NCBI GenBank assembly: GCA_902571915.1
Contig: CACGDY010000001.1
Coordinates: 248,001 to 312,000 of the forward strand
DNA length: 64,000 nucleotides
Source of the DNA: an uncultured Pelagibacteraceae bacterium
GTDB lineage: Bacteria; Pseudomonadota; Alphaproteobacteria; Pelagibacterales; Pelagibacteraceae
Reading direction: 5' to 3'
The notes beneath the pieces were generated by a model, which made no database searches, was not told the DNA's origin, and saw only the letters and a list, made by a program, of their open reading frames with translations. The translations under genes were made by a program, and so were the position numbers. Shown piece after piece: positions 9,873 through 20,325 of this stretch (position 1 is the first letter of the stretch; the number at the start of each line of letters is the position of its first letter).

Positions 9873-10362
9873 TATTTTATTAATATTATCTTTTATATTC
9901 TGCACCCATTTAAAGTCACAAGAGATTGAGAATATAACTGGTATAGCCAAGGTAATTGATGGAGATACAATCAAAATAAACTCAAAAAAAATAAGACTTT
10001 TTGGAATAGATGCACCAGAAAAAAAACAATTTTGCAAAAAAATATTTTTGTCAATATCCTTAATCTCATTCAAAAAAGATTATGCTTGTGGTGAAATATC
10101 AACTAATTTTTTAAAAAAAAAAATCGACAATAAAATGATTAACTGTAAATCTATAGGTATGGATCGATATAAAAGATACGTAGCTGAGTGTTTTAAAGAA
10201 AAAAAGAGCATAAATGCCTTTATGGTTCAGAATGGCCAAGCTGTTGCTTATAGAAAATATTCTCCAAAATTTATTTCATATGAAAATATAGCAAAAAAAG
10301 AAAAGCTTGGATTATGGTCTGGAACTTTCGAAATGCCTTGGGATTATAGAAAAAAAAATTAA
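9835..10362 (+). CDS. Secreted thermonuclease-family (SNase-like) nuclease
   Basis: A 175-residue protein with an N-terminal hydrophobic segment of about 20 residues (NILLILSFIFC), probably a signal peptide or anchor, followed by a staphylococcal nuclease fold. Motifs are VIDGDTIKI near residue 42, RLFGIDAPEKKQF near 54 (Arg and Glu positions of the SNase site), and GMDRYKRYVAEC near 109 with a further Arg. Likely acts outside the cytoplasm on nucleic acids, perhaps for phosphorus or nucleoside scavenging (inference). Start overlaps the MATE gene, and the 3' end overlaps the convergent permease gene by 4 bases. Confidence 0.88.
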   Translation: MFLNKIKIFYPLNILLILSFIFCTHLKSQEIENITGIAKVIDGDTIKINSKKIRLFGIDAPEKKQFCKKIFLSISLISFKKDYACGEISTNFLKKKIDNKMINCKSIGMDRYKRYVAECFKEKKSINAFMVQNGQAVAYRKYSPKFISYENIAKKEKLGLWSGTFEMPWDYRKKN

Positions 10363-11090
10363 TCTTTTTGTAATTTTTTTTCTAATTTTCTAACAAGATA
10401 AGAGACAACCAATATTAAGATTAAATATTCAAGAATTAGAAATGTATATATTTCCAGTGGCCGATAAGTTGTCACAACTAATTCGTTTGCTTTTCTAGTC
10501 AAATCTCCAATACCAATTATTGATACAAGAGAGGACATTTTAAGCACATATACAAATTGATTACCAATAGCTGGTAAAATATTCTTTATTGCTTGAGGTA
10601 AAATTACTAATCTTAATTTTCTAAAAAAACTTAATCCTAAGGAGCTTCCAGCCTCCCATTGAGATTTTTTTATTGAATTAATTCCTGCTCTAAATATTTC
10701 TGCTTGGAAGGCACTTTCGCTTATTGATAGAGCTATGATACCAGAAACGAATGGGCTAAAACTTATACCTGTCATGATTGGTAGACCATAATAAATCCAT
10801 AAAATTAAAACTAATAAAGGAATTGCTCGCACAATTTCAACATAACCAATATTAAGGTAGGTTAAAAATTTACTTTTAGCTAGTGATGGAATAGCAACTA
10901 AAAGACCAAGTACAATTGAAATAATGATTGAGACTAAACTAATATAAATAGTAGTTGTTAAACCACTTAATAAAAACTTCAGATTAGTTAATCCTTCAAT
11001 ATTGTTTGGTGATAAGATTAACCAATTTAATTCACTTTTACCGCATGAAGTTAATGGAAGAACTAAGAGTAAAAAAAATAAATTTCTCAC
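10359..11090 (-). CDS. Amino acid ABC transporter permease (His/Glu/Gln family)
   Basis: A 243-residue HisMQ-type inner-membrane permease. Helices begin near residue 43 (GLTTTIYISLVSIIISIVLG), and the EAA loop reads EAGSSLGLSFFRKLRLVILPQA near 141-162, the contact for the ATPase. The first 17 residues (MRNLFFLLLVLPLTSCG) look like a lipoprotein signal with lipobox LTSC, unusual for a permease but without a proven function. It follows the binding protein by 40 bases. No ATP-binding subunit is encoded nearby, so it must borrow one from another locus. Confidence 0.9.
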   Translation of the reverse strand: MRNLFFLLLVLPLTSCGKSELNWLILSPNNIEGLTNLKFLLSGLTTTIYISLVSIIISIVLGLLVAIPSLAKSKFLTYLNIGYVEIVRAIPLLVLILWIYYGLPIMTGISFSPFVSGIIALSISESAFQAEIFRAGINSIKKSQWEAGSSLGLSFFRKLRLVILPQAIKNILPAIGNQFVYVLKMSSLVSIIGIGDLTRKANELVVTTYRPLEIYTFLILEYLILILVVSYLVRKLEKKLQKD

Positions 11091-11130
11091 TCTTAAAGTT
11101 ATAAAGAATTAAAAACTAATTACTAATTTT

Positions 11131-11898
11131 TTATAAACTCTTTAAATTATATTTAGCTAATAACTTGGTGAAGAACCCTGAGGATTTTTTATCTTTAATC
11201 CATTGATTTACAAAATTATTCCACTTAGCATCACCTTTTGGCACCATCATTGCTAAAAAAGCTGGATTTTTTCCACCATCTGGTACAATTGCTAACTGAG
11301 GATATTTGATAACCAATTTATTTGCTTCTGTTGAACTTGTAATATTACCATCAGCTCTACCTGCCAATACCTCTTGGAAGTCTCTAGCTGGAGCCTCAAT
11401 AGAATTTAACTTTGATTTTGGAAAAAATTCTTTCGCCTTTTCTTCTTGAGAAGTACCAAGAGTGGTTGCTATTGTTACATTTTTATTATTTAGGGAATCC
11501 CAAGTTGGAAATTTTTTTAGGTTCTTTTTAAGAACTAGTGGAACAGTAGCATATTTGTAATAAGTATCTGTAAATCCTGCTACTTCAGCTCGTTTTGGAG
11601 TTTTTGTTACACTAGTTGAAATATCATACCTTGCTGATGTTATACCTGACACTATAGTTTTCCATTCTGCTGGTACAAATTCAATTTTTACACCCATATC
11701 CTTTGCAAGTTCATTCATAACATCAATATCAAAACCCTTATATTTATTAGTGGCTGGATCTTTAACTGTCATTGGATCCCAATCTCCAGTAGTTCCAACT
11801 TTTAATACACCTGATGATAGTATCTTATCTAAATTTGAGTCTGCATTAACTGATAATGGTAAAAGGGCAAATAATATTAATAAAAGTATTTTTTTCAT
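11131..11898 (-). CDS. Periplasmic amino-acid-type solute-binding protein
   Basis: A 255-residue family 3 extracellular solute-binding protein. The first 19 residues form a Sec signal peptide ([17 protein letters not shown]). The mature protein shows [18 protein letters not shown] at the start and [19 protein letters not shown], both typical of polar amino acid or cyclohexadienyl-dehydratase-like (PheC) binding folds. The partner permease lies 40 bases downstream. It starts 38 bases after soxG on the same strand, so it may be co-transcribed with the sarcosine oxidase genes; methylated glycines or related amino compounds are possible ligands (inference). Confidence 0.88.
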   Translation of the reverse strand: MKKILLLILFALLPLSVNADSNLDKILSSGVLKVGTTGDWDPMTVKDPATNKYKGFDIDVMNELAKDMGVKIEFVPAEWKTIVSGITSARYDISTSVTKTPKRAEVAGFTDTYYKYATVPLVLKKNLKKFPTWDSLNNKNVTIATTLGTSQEEKAKEFFPKSKLNSIEAPARDFQEVLAGRADGNITSSTEANKLVIKYPQLAIVPDGGKNPAFLAMMVPKGDAKWNNFVNQWIKDKKSSGFFTKLLAKYNLKSL

Positions 11899-11936
11899 AT
11901 ATTGGAAAATTACATTATTTTTTTTATTATTCAGAT

Positions 11937-12500
11937 CTATAATCTTGACGCACTATCATTCATCCATGAAAATAAGTGATCTGAAAATGATCTTCTCACA
12001 AATAAATTTACATCATTAATGTCCTGATTGTGAACAATTATATCAATTTTTGTCAAAATTGTTTGTGTCACAAGGCCTTTTTTGGATTTAAAATCATTAA
12101 AATTAAATGGAGATCCGGTTTCAAATAAATCAAAAATTTTATCACCTTTAAGATTAATTAATACAAATTGGTCTGTAACATCAGTTACAGCTCCCAAATT
12201 AGTTTTACAAATATTTCTATTGAGTAATTTTTCTACATTGTAGTTATTATCATCTGTTTTTAGAATTTCATTTGAAAAAATCATCCATTCATCTGGGCTT
12301 AACCAAAGAGCTGTTAATTGATCACTTCTTGAGGAAGTATTTGCTTCATTAGGCAAAAGTAGATTTAATGATTTACCAACTGCAGATAAAAACTGTCTTT
12401 TTTTTCCTCTAATAATAAGTTTCATGACAGGTTTAATTTCTCTCATCTGCAAACCTGGATATGATTTATCATTTTGAATTACATTTGAATAATTAAGCAT
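11937..12500 (-). CDS. soxG: Sarcosine oxidase gamma subunit
   Basis: Fourth subunit of heterotetrameric sarcosine oxidase. The 187-residue protein is of normal length, begins with a region matching the YgfZ/GcvT-like gamma fold and contains [13 protein letters not shown], a signature of this subunit. It overlaps the 3' end of soxA by 8 bases. Identification rests on this motif and on position after soxB-soxD-soxA, the standard operon order. Confidence 0.93.
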   Translation of the reverse strand: MLNYSNVIQNDKSYPGLQMREIKPVMKLIIRGKKRQFLSAVGKSLNLLLPNEANTSSRSDQLTALWLSPDEWMIFSNEILKTDDNNYNVEKLLNRNICKTNLGAVTDVTDQFVLINLKGDKIFDLFETGSPFNFNDFKSKKGLVTQTILTKIDIIVHNQDINDVNLFVRRSFSDHLFSWMNDSASRL

Positions 12501-15500
12501 TTAATCTTTTGTTCTCCTTGTCTAGAAATACCGGATCTGTAACAGTTACATTGATTAGTTTTTTTTCCATTGGAATTATTAATTTTTGACCCATCATATT
12601 TTTTCCACCCTTAATTACCCCAAGAGCAATTGATTTATTTAAATTTGGACTAAAATAACTAGAGGTTACATGACCTAACATTTCTATTGGTGTTTTATTT
12701 ATATCTGCAACGATTTGTGCCCCTTCTTCTAGTATTTCTTTAGGATTGTCTGTGATAAGACCTACTAACTGTTTTCTATCTTCCCTAATAGTATCTGATC
12801 TATATAAAGACCTTTTACCTATAAAATCAAATTTCTTTTTACTAACTATCCAATCCATTTGTAAATCAATTGGTGTCATAGTTGCATCAGTGTCTTGACC
12901 AACTATGATAAATCCTTTTTCTGCTCTTAATAGATGCATCGTTTCAGTCCCATAAGGAGTAATATTAAATTCCTTTCCTGCCTCCATGCAATTTTCCCAT
13001 ACAGATTTGGCGTAATTGGCCTGAATATTGATTTCGTAACTTTGTTCACCAGTAAAACTTATTCTCATAACTCGACATTTCATTTTACCAATTTTTGAAT
13101 TCTTAAATGACATATGAGGAAAATCTTTATCTGATAAATCAATTTCAGGTATTACTTTTTGAATTATTTTTTTACTGTTAGGACCACAAATACTTATAGT
13201 TGCGTAATGGTCTGTTACAGATGTCAAATATACATCTAATTCAGGCCATTCTGTTTGAAGATAATCCTCCATTTTATTTAAAACTGTAGCAGCACCACCA
13301 GTTGTCGTTGTCATAATATAATGATTTTCGTCCAATCTGGTAGTAACACCATCGTCATAAACCATGCCATCTTCGTTCAGCATTAAACCATATCGACATT
13401 TCCCAATCTCAAGTTTTGACCAAGCATTGGTGTAAACTCTATTTAAAAATTCAGAGGCATCAGTACCTTGAATATCAATTTTACCTAACGTAGACGCATC
13501 TAATATGCCTGCACTATCTCTTGCTGCTTTGCTCTCTCTTTGAACTGCTTGATGCATGTTTTCACCGTTCTGTGGATAATACCAAGCTCTTTTCCATTGT
13601 CCTACATTCTCAAATTCAGCTTTGTTTTTGACATGCCATTCGTGAATTGGAGTTTTTCTTATTATATCAAAATATTTACCAACATTCCTTCCAACGATTG
13701 TACCAAATGTAAGAGGAGTGTAGGGTGGTCTGAATGTTGTAGTACCAAGTTCACCCATTTTAGATGATGCAGTTTCAGAAATTATTCCTAAGGCATGCAT
13801 ATTTCCTAGTTTACCTTGATCTGTACCCATACCTGTTGTTGTATATCTTTTAACATGTTCAATAGATCTGAAACCTTCTCTTAAAGCTAATTTGATATCT
13901 TTAGCTGTTGCATCATTTTGAAAATCTACAAATGATTTAGTTTTCCCTACAATTTTATTTGAAGGCAATAACCAAATATTTCTTTTTGATTTGTTAAATG
14001 CTGAATATAATTCAATATTTTCGTATTCGGTTTTCTTGATATTCAAAAATTCTTTAAGTAATTTAAGTGCATTCATTAATATTTCATCCAAAGTAAAATC
14101 ACCATTACAACTTCCGATACTTATCTGATTTGATGGATAAGTATTAGGAATAAAGACTTGATCATCATTTCTAAATTTAAGTTTTCCACCAGATTGAGTA
14201 AATAGGTGAACTGCTGGCGTCCAACCACCTGAAATACCCAAACTATCGCATGAAATATTTTCTTTTGATCCTATAACCTTTTGACCATCTTGAGACAATT
14301 TCATTATAGAGACACTATTTATTCTTTTGTATCCAAATGTATCTACAATTGTGTAACCTTTATAAATTTTAATATTATTTTTTTCAGTTTCTTTAATAAG
14401 CTTAGAATCAACTTCTTCTCTATTATCAATTATCGCTTGTACTTTAATCCCTTTTTGAATTAAGCTTATTGCAGTTTCATAAGCGCTATCATTATTGGTA
14501 AATAAAATATTTTTCTCTCCACATGCTACACCAAATAAATCTGCATATTTTTTTACAGCAGATGAGAGTAATATCCCTGGGCGATCGTTATTGTCAAAAA
14601 TTAAAGGTCTTTCTATAGACCCTGTAGCTGTAATAACTTTTTTAGCACGTATTTTGAGTAATTTTTGACGAGTTTTATTTTCTCTTTGTTCAAGTGGTAA
14701 GTGATCAATTAAATTTTCTCTTGCTAATAAAAAATTATAACCATGAAAAGCAGCAACACTTGTTCTGGTTTTAATTTCTAAATTTTCAATTTTTTTTATT
14801 TCATTGATTTCTTTTTCTAACCAAGAAGCTGTACTTTGATTGTTAATTTTAAAAAATTCTGAGTCTTGATAAATTGTAGAACCTCCTAAATATGATTTTT
14901 CCTCAACTAATAGTGTTTTAAAACCATTTTTTGCAGCAGTTTTTGCAGCGATAATTCCTGAAATACCTGCTCCAATAATTAATACATCACAATGAATGTA
15001 TTTGTGTTCATATATGTCAGGGTCTGGAACTTCAGGTGATTTTCCTAAACCAGCAGATTTTCTAATAAAGTATTCATATTTTTCCCAAAAACTTGCTGGC
15101 CACATAAAAGTCTTATAGTAAAAACCAGCCGGTAATAACGGACTTAAGAAATTGTTTATACCTCCAATATCAAACTTAACGCTAGGCCAACAATTTTGAC
15201 TTGAAGCAACAAGACCCTCGTATATTTCTATTTCAGTAGCTCTTACATTTGGTTCTGTTCTTGAAGTTCCATTGTGAAGTTGAACAATAGCATTTGGTTC
15301 CTCTGACCCAGCAGTCATAATTCCTCTAGGCCTGTGGTATTTAAAACTTCTACCTACTAGGTGGATGTTATTGGCCAATAGGGCAGAGGCAAGGGTATCT
15401 CCTTTAAATCCATAATAAGTTGTACCATTAAATTTAAATGAAATTCGATATGTTTCATCGACCAATTTACTACTTTTAACTCTTAAATTCTTTGTCATCA

Positions 15501-15501
15501 A
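12493..15501 (-). CDS. soxA: Sarcosine oxidase alpha subunit
   Basis: Large subunit of sarcosine oxidase, which demethylates N-methylglycine to glycine and passes the methyl group to tetrahydrofolate. The 1002 residues contain an N-terminal ferredoxin-like region (LASALLANNIHLVGRSFKYH), a dinucleotide-binding fold with VLIIGAGISGIIAAKTA near residue 174, and from about residue 610 a folate-binding aminomethyltransferase domain (ASTLGKIDIQGTDASEFLNR). Full length. It abuts soxD and overlaps soxG. Glycine and one-carbon supply would connect with glyA at 28.9 kb. Confidence 0.97.
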   Translation of the reverse strand: MMTKNLRVKSSKLVDETYRISFKFNGTTYYGFKGDTLASALLANNIHLVGRSFKYHRPRGIMTAGSEEPNAIVQLHNGTSRTEPNVRATEIEIYEGLVASSQNCWPSVKFDIGGINNFLSPLLPAGFYYKTFMWPASFWEKYEYFIRKSAGLGKSPEVPDPDIYEHKYIHCDVLIIGAGISGIIAAKTAAKNGFKTLLVEEKSYLGGSTIYQDSEFFKINNQSTASWLEKEINEIKKIENLEIKTRTSVAAFHGYNFLLARENLIDHLPLEQRENKTRQKLLKIRAKKVITATGSIERPLIFDNNDRPGILLSSAVKKYADLFGVACGEKNILFTNNDSAYETAISLIQKGIKVQAIIDNREEVDSKLIKETEKNNIKIYKGYTIVDTFGYKRINSVSIMKLSQDGQKVIGSKENISCDSLGISGGWTPAVHLFTQSGGKLKFRNDDQVFIPNTYPSNQISIGSCNGDFTLDEILMNALKLLKEFLNIKKTEYENIELYSAFNKSKRNIWLLPSNKIVGKTKSFVDFQNDATAKDIKLALREGFRSIEHVKRYTTTGMGTDQGKLGNMHALGIISETASSKMGELGTTTFRPPYTPLTFGTIVGRNVGKYFDIIRKTPIHEWHVKNKAEFENVGQWKRAWYYPQNGENMHQAVQRESKAARDSAGILDASTLGKIDIQGTDASEFLNRVYTNAWSKLEIGKCRYGLMLNEDGMVYDDGVTTRLDENHYIMTTTTGGAATVLNKMEDYLQTEWPELDVYLTSVTDHYATISICGPNSKKIIQKVIPEIDLSDKDFPHMSFKNSKIGKMKCRVMRISFTGEQSYEINIQANYAKSVWENCMEAGKEFNITPYGTETMHLLRAEKGFIIVGQDTDATMTPIDLQMDWIVSKKKFDFIGKRSLYRSDTIREDRKQLVGLITDNPKEILEEGAQIVADINKTPIEMLGHVTSSYFSPNLNKSIALGVIKGGKNMMGQKLIIPMEKKLINVTVTDPVFLDKENKRLNA

Positions 15502-15777
15502 TTATTTAACTGGTGGTTTCTCACCCATTTTGTAAACGGCTTTTATCTCATCATTTGATGTATCTCTCACCATGTTAAACCATTTTCTACAACCATGAAT
15601 GTGGTTCCATCTCTCGAATTGGATGCCTTTAATATTTTTTCTCATAAATAAATATTCTGCCCATTGGTCATCACTTAATTCAGTTGGTTGTTTAGGTCTA
15701 ACAATATGAGCTTCTCCACCAGCTTTAAATTCACTTTGTTCTCGTTCACCACAAAAAGGACAATTGATCAAAAACAT
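15502..15777 (-). CDS. soxD: Sarcosine oxidase delta subunit
   Basis: Small zinc-binding subunit of 91 residues. The N-terminal INCPFCGEREQSEFK supplies two Cys ligands, and HIHGCRKWFNMVRDT supplies a third Cys and His residues, as in characterised SoxD. The segment ELSDDQWAEYLFMRKNIKG is highly typical. It overlaps the soxB stop by one base and abuts soxA. Confidence 0.96.
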   Translation of the reverse strand: MFLINCPFCGEREQSEFKAGGEAHIVRPKQPTELSDDQWAEYLFMRKNIKGIQFERWNHIHGCRKWFNMVRDTSNDEIKAVYKMGEKPPVK

Positions 15778-17030
15778 TAGTGTGCTACAGCTGCTGCACC
15801 ATGTTCATCCACAAGGTCACCACTCACAAATCTATTCAAATTAAATGCAGCATTAAGTTTGTGTGGTTCATCGTTGGCTATTGTATGAGCAAACAAATCT
15901 CCAGAGCCAGGTGTAGCTTTAAATCCTCCTGTTCCCCAACCACAATTAAAATATAAACCTTTGATTGATGTTTTGCTTATAATTGGACTTGCATCTGGAC
16001 AAATATCTACAATTCCACCCCATTGTCTTAACATTCTCATACGACTAAAGATAGGATATAATTCTAAAATTGCATTTAATGTTCCTTCAACAATATCATG
16101 ACTTCCTTTTTGTGAGTAGGATACGTAATCATCAGTCCCTGCTCCGATTACTAATTCACCTTTGTCTGATTGACTGACATATGCATGAACAGCATTTGAC
16201 ATAACAACTGTATCTATGATTGGTTTTACAGGTTCTGAAACTAAAGCTTGGAGCGGTTTACTCTCTAAAGGTAACCTTAATCCAGCCATATTAGCTATCA
16301 CACTAGAATGACCTGCAGCTACAACACCAATCTTATTTGTTTTAATAAATCCTTTTGTAGTTTCAATACCTTCGATGGCATCGCCATTTCTCTTGATACC
16401 CTTAACTTCACAATTTTGAATTATATCAACACCCATTTCATCAGCACCACGCGCATACCCCCATGCTACTGCATCGTGTCTTGCTGTCCCAGCTCTTTTT
16501 TGTAAAGTTCCACCTAATACTGGGTATCTTATATCAGGAGATGTATTTATTATTGGACAAAATTTTTTAACTTCTTCAGTATTTAAATATACTGCATCAA
16601 TACCATTAAGTCTGTTAGCATGAGTTCTTCTTTTTAAATCTCTTACATCTTGAAGATTATGAGCAAGATTCATCACTCCTCTTTGACTAAACATTACATT
16701 GTAATTTAACTCTTGAGAAAGGCCTTCCCATATTTTAAGGGCGTGATCATAAAGACCGGCACTTGCGTCCCATAAATAATTAGATCTTATAATTGTAGTG
16801 TTTCTTCCTGTATTCCCACCACCAATCCAACCTTTCTCAACAACAGCAATTTTTCTCATGTTATGTTTTTTTGCTAGATAGTAAGCTGTTGCTAAACCAT
16901 GGCCACCACCACCAATGATTATAACATCATATTCTTTTTTTGGCTCAGGATCTTTCCATGCCTTTTCCCAATTTTCATGATAAGAAAAAGCATTTTTTAT
17001 AAGAGAAAATATCGAATACTTATTTTTCAT
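15777..17030 (-). CDS. soxB: Sarcosine oxidase beta subunit
   Basis: Catalytic FAD-containing subunit. The 417 residues have the FAD GxGxxG fold [20 protein letters not shown] near residue 34, followed by [19 protein letters not shown], with Arg/His positions used for flavin attachment and substrate binding, and a C-terminal [17 protein letters not shown] segment. First gene of the minus-strand soxBDAG operon, divergent from the tRNA-Ser gene. Length is normal. Confidence 0.97.
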   Translation of the reverse strand: MKNKYSIFSLIKNAFSYHENWEKAWKDPEPKKEYDVIIIGGGGHGLATAYYLAKKHNMRKIAVVEKGWIGGGNTGRNTTIIRSNYLWDASAGLYDHALKIWEGLSQELNYNVMFSQRGVMNLAHNLQDVRDLKRRTHANRLNGIDAVYLNTEEVKKFCPIINTSPDIRYPVLGGTLQKRAGTARHDAVAWGYARGADEMGVDIIQNCEVKGIKRNGDAIEGIETTKGFIKTNKIGVVAAGHSSVIANMAGLRLPLESKPLQALVSEPVKPIIDTVVMSNAVHAYVSQSDKGELVIGAGTDDYVSYSQKGSHDIVEGTLNAILELYPIFSRMRMLRQWGGIVDICPDASPIISKTSIKGLYFNCGWGTGGFKATPGSGDLFAHTIANDEPHKLNAAFNLNRFVSGDLVDEHGAAAVAH

Positions 17031-17094
17031 AATTAATGAATAATTACTTTATTAATGTTAATTATTCAATACAATCAATGGCGACAAATTTCTT

Positions 17095-17186
17095 GGAAGA
17101 GTGGGTGAGAGGCTTAAACCAGTCGTTTGCTAAATGACCGTGCGAGGAAACTTGTACCGAGGGTTCGAATCCCTCCTCTTCCGCCA
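17095..17186 (+). tRNA. tRNA-Ser (anticodon GCT)
   Basis: A 92-base cloverleaf with acceptor stem GGAAGAG/CTCTTCC, an anticodon arm GTCGT-TTGCTAA-ATGAC whose loop gives anticodon GCT (reads AGC/AGU), a long class II variable arm (GTGCGAGGAAACTTGTAC), T arm GAGGG-TTCGAAT-CCCTC, and encoded GCCA 3' end. It lies alone between divergent soxB and the convergent transglycosylase gene. Confidence 0.97.
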
Positions 17187-17189
17187 TTT

Positions 17190-19400
17190 TTAGAATAAGG
17201 GATTATTCTTAAAAAAATCTTTCATTGAGATTGGTTGTTGTTCAAGCACGTATCTATAAACATTGTAGTTTTCCAATACTCTTTGAACATAATTTCTAGT
17301 TTCTTTAAATTTAATTAATTCAATCCAATCGATATAGTTGATTTGATTTTTTTGAGGATTTTTGTTTATTTTTTTCCAGTATCGAACTCTTTTTGGTCCA
17401 GCATTATAAGCGGCCACTGCAAATGGATAAGCACCATCATATTCTAGAATTAATCCTGCTATATAATGTGATCCTAGGTTAATATTGTATTCTGCATCAG
17501 TAGTTAATCTAGATTTTGAATAAGGAAGCTTTGCCTGTTTAGCAACTAGTTTAGCAGTATAAGGCATTAATTGCATTAACCCTTTTGCACCAGCGTGACT
17601 ATTGGCGCTTAAATCAAATTCACTTTCTTGTCTTATGATTGAAAGAATAAAAGCATTGTCTGGAATTTTTCTTCCGTTAATATATTTAGGGGTACTTATA
17701 ATTGGATAATTATATTTGTTGTGAAATCTTTTTTCATATGATGCTATTTTAGAAATTTGAATTGCAAAATCAAATCGTTCTATATTTGTTGCAAGTTCAG
17801 CTGCTAAAACCTCACTACCACTACTAACATCATCATTTGCTAAATATCTTAGTATATGTTTAGCATATTTATCTTCATCTAATTCATCAAGTAAATATAT
17901 TAATTTGACTAAATCTTTTTTAAAAAAATAATCACGATATTCTTTTTTAACAATCATGTCTTTCGAAAGCTCAAATTTTTCATTTGGGCTAATTTCCATA
18001 AATGCTAATTGACCATAATAAGTGGTCAAATAGTTTGTAGCTTCCTTAAACCATTTATAAGATAAATCTTTATCACCAAGTTTTTTATAAGTTTTACCTA
18101 ACCAATATGCTCCTCTTGATGTACTTATTGGATATCCAACATTATTATAAAAATTTTCAAAATGTTCTTTCGCTAATACTGGATCATCTAAAAAACTTAG
18201 TGCAATCCAGCCACTCATCCACTCAGCAGCAGCAAACTCAGGTCCATCATTCATTCCATGGTTGCTAGTAATTTTATAAGCTAATTCATATTTTTTTTTA
18301 TATATTAATGATCTAGAAATTATTTCTCGTTCTATCCACCATTTATCTGGACGTACCAAGTAATCTTTTGTATTTTTAATTTTTAGAAGAATTTCAACAG
18401 AACTATCAACTCGTCCTCTTTTTCTTCTCCATTTTAATCTGTCATAATTTAAACCAGCATCATTTTTAAGATTTGGAGGAACTTTAGAAATTGCGTTATC
18501 GACACCATAGGATTTACTCATCAATAGTTGTCTGGCTGTATATAATAGTTCATAATCTTTAGGTAAATATCTTAACAATCGTTTTAAGTCCCAGTATTTG
18601 TTATTCCAAGCTAGATATTCTGCTCGTTTAATATAATCATCAGCATTAAGATATTTTTTAAATTTTTTACGAAAAAATCTTAAATCTGTTTTAGACAATT
18701 CAGCTGATATCCAGCCCTCTTTAATAAATCTTATTCCTTTTTCTTTATTACCGTTAAGAATAAGACTTTCGCCCAATATCATTTTACCAAAACCACTTAA
18801 AGGTTCCGCAGGACCAAACCAGTCTATAATTTTTTTTGGACTAATTTTTTCTGTAGAAAGTTTATGCTCAGCTAAATATTTTATTCTTCCAATTCTAGGA
18901 TAATCTTCATTTGAGTCTATAAATGTTTTGTAATCATAATAAGAAGCTTTATTTCCCTTAGTAAGTAAATGTCTCCATTGAATAAAATCATATATAGATT
19001 TATCTTTAGCTCTTTTGGCAGTTTTTATTGCAGATGTCCAACTAGCTTTTTTCATTTCAGAAATTGCTTTTTTTGCTAATGCAAAATCTTTTTTACGATA
19101 ATATTTTGATATTTTTATTTCCGTGGTTTTTTTTGTTCCAGCAATTAAAGGTTTTTTTTTGGGAAGTATTAGTCCACTTATCTTCTTTTTCGTCTTAGTT
19201 TCACCTTTTTTTTCTATCTCTTTTATTACTATTTTTGGTATTGGTTTGGGTAAAGGTTTTAGTACATCTATTAATAATTTTTTTTGTGTTAACTCTTCAG
19301 ATTGGATAGGTTTTTTTAATGGGATTATGTCAGATTGAGCTTTAGTGAGTAGACTGAATAAATTAATTAATACTATCCAAAATAAGATTTTTTTAATCAT
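17190..19400 (-). CDS. Soluble lytic murein transglycosylase (Slt70-like)
   Basis: Periplasmic peptidoglycan-cleaving enzyme of 736 residues. The N-terminus has a signal-like hydrophobic stretch (KILFWIVLINLFSLLTKAQS), then a Lys/Pro-rich linker to about residue 95, a long alpha-helical repeat superhelix, and a C-terminal SLT catalytic domain from about residue 585. That domain holds the catalytic Glu in IIRQESEFDLSA, then SHAGAKGLMQLMP and AVAAYNAGPKRVRYW. Longer than E. coli Slt70 because of the linker. Convergent with tRNA-Ser with only three bases between. Confidence 0.93.
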   Translation of the reverse strand: MIKKILFWIVLINLFSLLTKAQSDIIPLKKPIQSEELTQKKLLIDVLKPLPKPIPKIVIKEIEKKGETKTKKKISGLILPKKKPLIAGTKKTTEIKISKYYRKKDFALAKKAISEMKKASWTSAIKTAKRAKDKSIYDFIQWRHLLTKGNKASYYDYKTFIDSNEDYPRIGRIKYLAEHKLSTEKISPKKIIDWFGPAEPLSGFGKMILGESLILNGNKEKGIRFIKEGWISAELSKTDLRFFRKKFKKYLNADDYIKRAEYLAWNNKYWDLKRLLRYLPKDYELLYTARQLLMSKSYGVDNAISKVPPNLKNDAGLNYDRLKWRRKRGRVDSSVEILLKIKNTKDYLVRPDKWWIEREIISRSLIYKKKYELAYKITSNHGMNDGPEFAAAEWMSGWIALSFLDDPVLAKEHFENFYNNVGYPISTSRGAYWLGKTYKKLGDKDLSYKWFKEATNYLTTYYGQLAFMEISPNEKFELSKDMIVKKEYRDYFFKKDLVKLIYLLDELDEDKYAKHILRYLANDDVSSGSEVLAAELATNIERFDFAIQISKIASYEKRFHNKYNYPIISTPKYINGRKIPDNAFILSIIRQESEFDLSANSHAGAKGLMQLMPYTAKLVAKQAKLPYSKSRLTTDAEYNINLGSHYIAGLILEYDGAYPFAVAAYNAGPKRVRYWKKINKNPQKNQINYIDWIELIKFKETRNYVQRVLENYNVYRYVLEQQPISMKDFFKNNPLF

Positions 19401-19443
19401 AATCTTTTACTATATGAATCTACAATGTATGTTATAAGTATTT

Positions 19444-20325
19444 ATGTTTAAAGGATCAAATGTTGCTTTAGTCACCCCGTTTAAGAATGGTAAGCTTGAT
19501 GATGAGACATATGTTAATTTAATTCATTTTCATATCCAAAATGGGACAAATGGATTAGTTCCAGCAGGAACAACCGGTGAGTCACCAACTCTAAGTCATG
19601 ATGAACATGAAAGAGTGATTGAGCTATGTGTAAAAGAAAGTAATGGAAAATTACCGGTTTTTGCAGGTACAGGATCTAACTCTACTGAGGAGGCCATTTC
19701 ACTAACAACTCATGCAGAAAAAATTGGAGCCACTGGTGCTCTTATTGTAACACCTTATTATAACAAGCCAACACAAGAGGGCTTATACCAACATTATAAA
19801 TCAATTAATGACAAATGTGGAATACCTATAATAATTTATAATATTCCTGGGAGATCGGTTATTGATATGTCAGTTGATACCATGGCTAGATTATTTGAAT
19901 TGAAAAATATTATTGGTGTCAAGGACGCAACTGGAGACTTAAATAGGGTTGAGCAAACTCTAAAAAAAATGGGAAATGAGTTTATTCAATTAACTGGTAA
20001 TGACGATAATGCTTTAGAATTTAATAAAAGAGGTGGGGTGGGAGCTATTAGTGTTACAGCAAATATTGCTCCAAAACTTTGTTCTGATTTTCAAAAATTA
20101 TCAAAGTCCAAAAACAACGATGAAATTAAAGAGGCTGAAAAAATTGATAAAATATTACAACCTCTTCATCATGCAATGTTTGTTGAAAGTAATCCAAGTC
20201 CAGTAAAATATGCAGCAAAATTGTTAAATCTTTGTGATGATAATGTAAGACTGCCTCTTGTAAAAGTGACAGCTGAAACTAAGGATATTGTTAAAAAAGC
20301 ACTTCATTCTGCAAAATTAGTTTAA
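19444..20325 (+). CDS. dapA: 4-hydroxy-tetrahydrodipicolinate synthase
   Basis: Condenses pyruvate and aspartate semialdehyde in lysine/diaminopimelate synthesis. The 293 residues show the [15 protein letters not shown] pyruvate site near residue 40, the catalytic Tyr in [10 protein letters not shown] near 133 and the Schiff-base Lys in [13 protein letters not shown] near 161. First gene of the long plus-strand cluster to recO; its stop overlaps the smpB start by one base. Confidence 0.97.
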   Translation: MFKGSNVALVTPFKNGKLDDETYVNLIHFHIQNGTNGLVPAGTTGESPTLSHDEHERVIELCVKESNGKLPVFAGTGSNSTEEAISLTTHAEKIGATGALIVTPYYNKPTQEGLYQHYKSINDKCGIPIIIYNIPGRSVIDMSVDTMARLFELKNIIGVKDATGDLNRVEQTLKKMGNEFIQLTGNDDNALEFNKRGGVGAISVTANIAPKLCSDFQKLSKSKNNDEIKEAEKIDKILQPLHHAMFVESNPSPVKYAAKLLNLCDDNVRLPLVKVTAETKDIVKKALHSAKLV

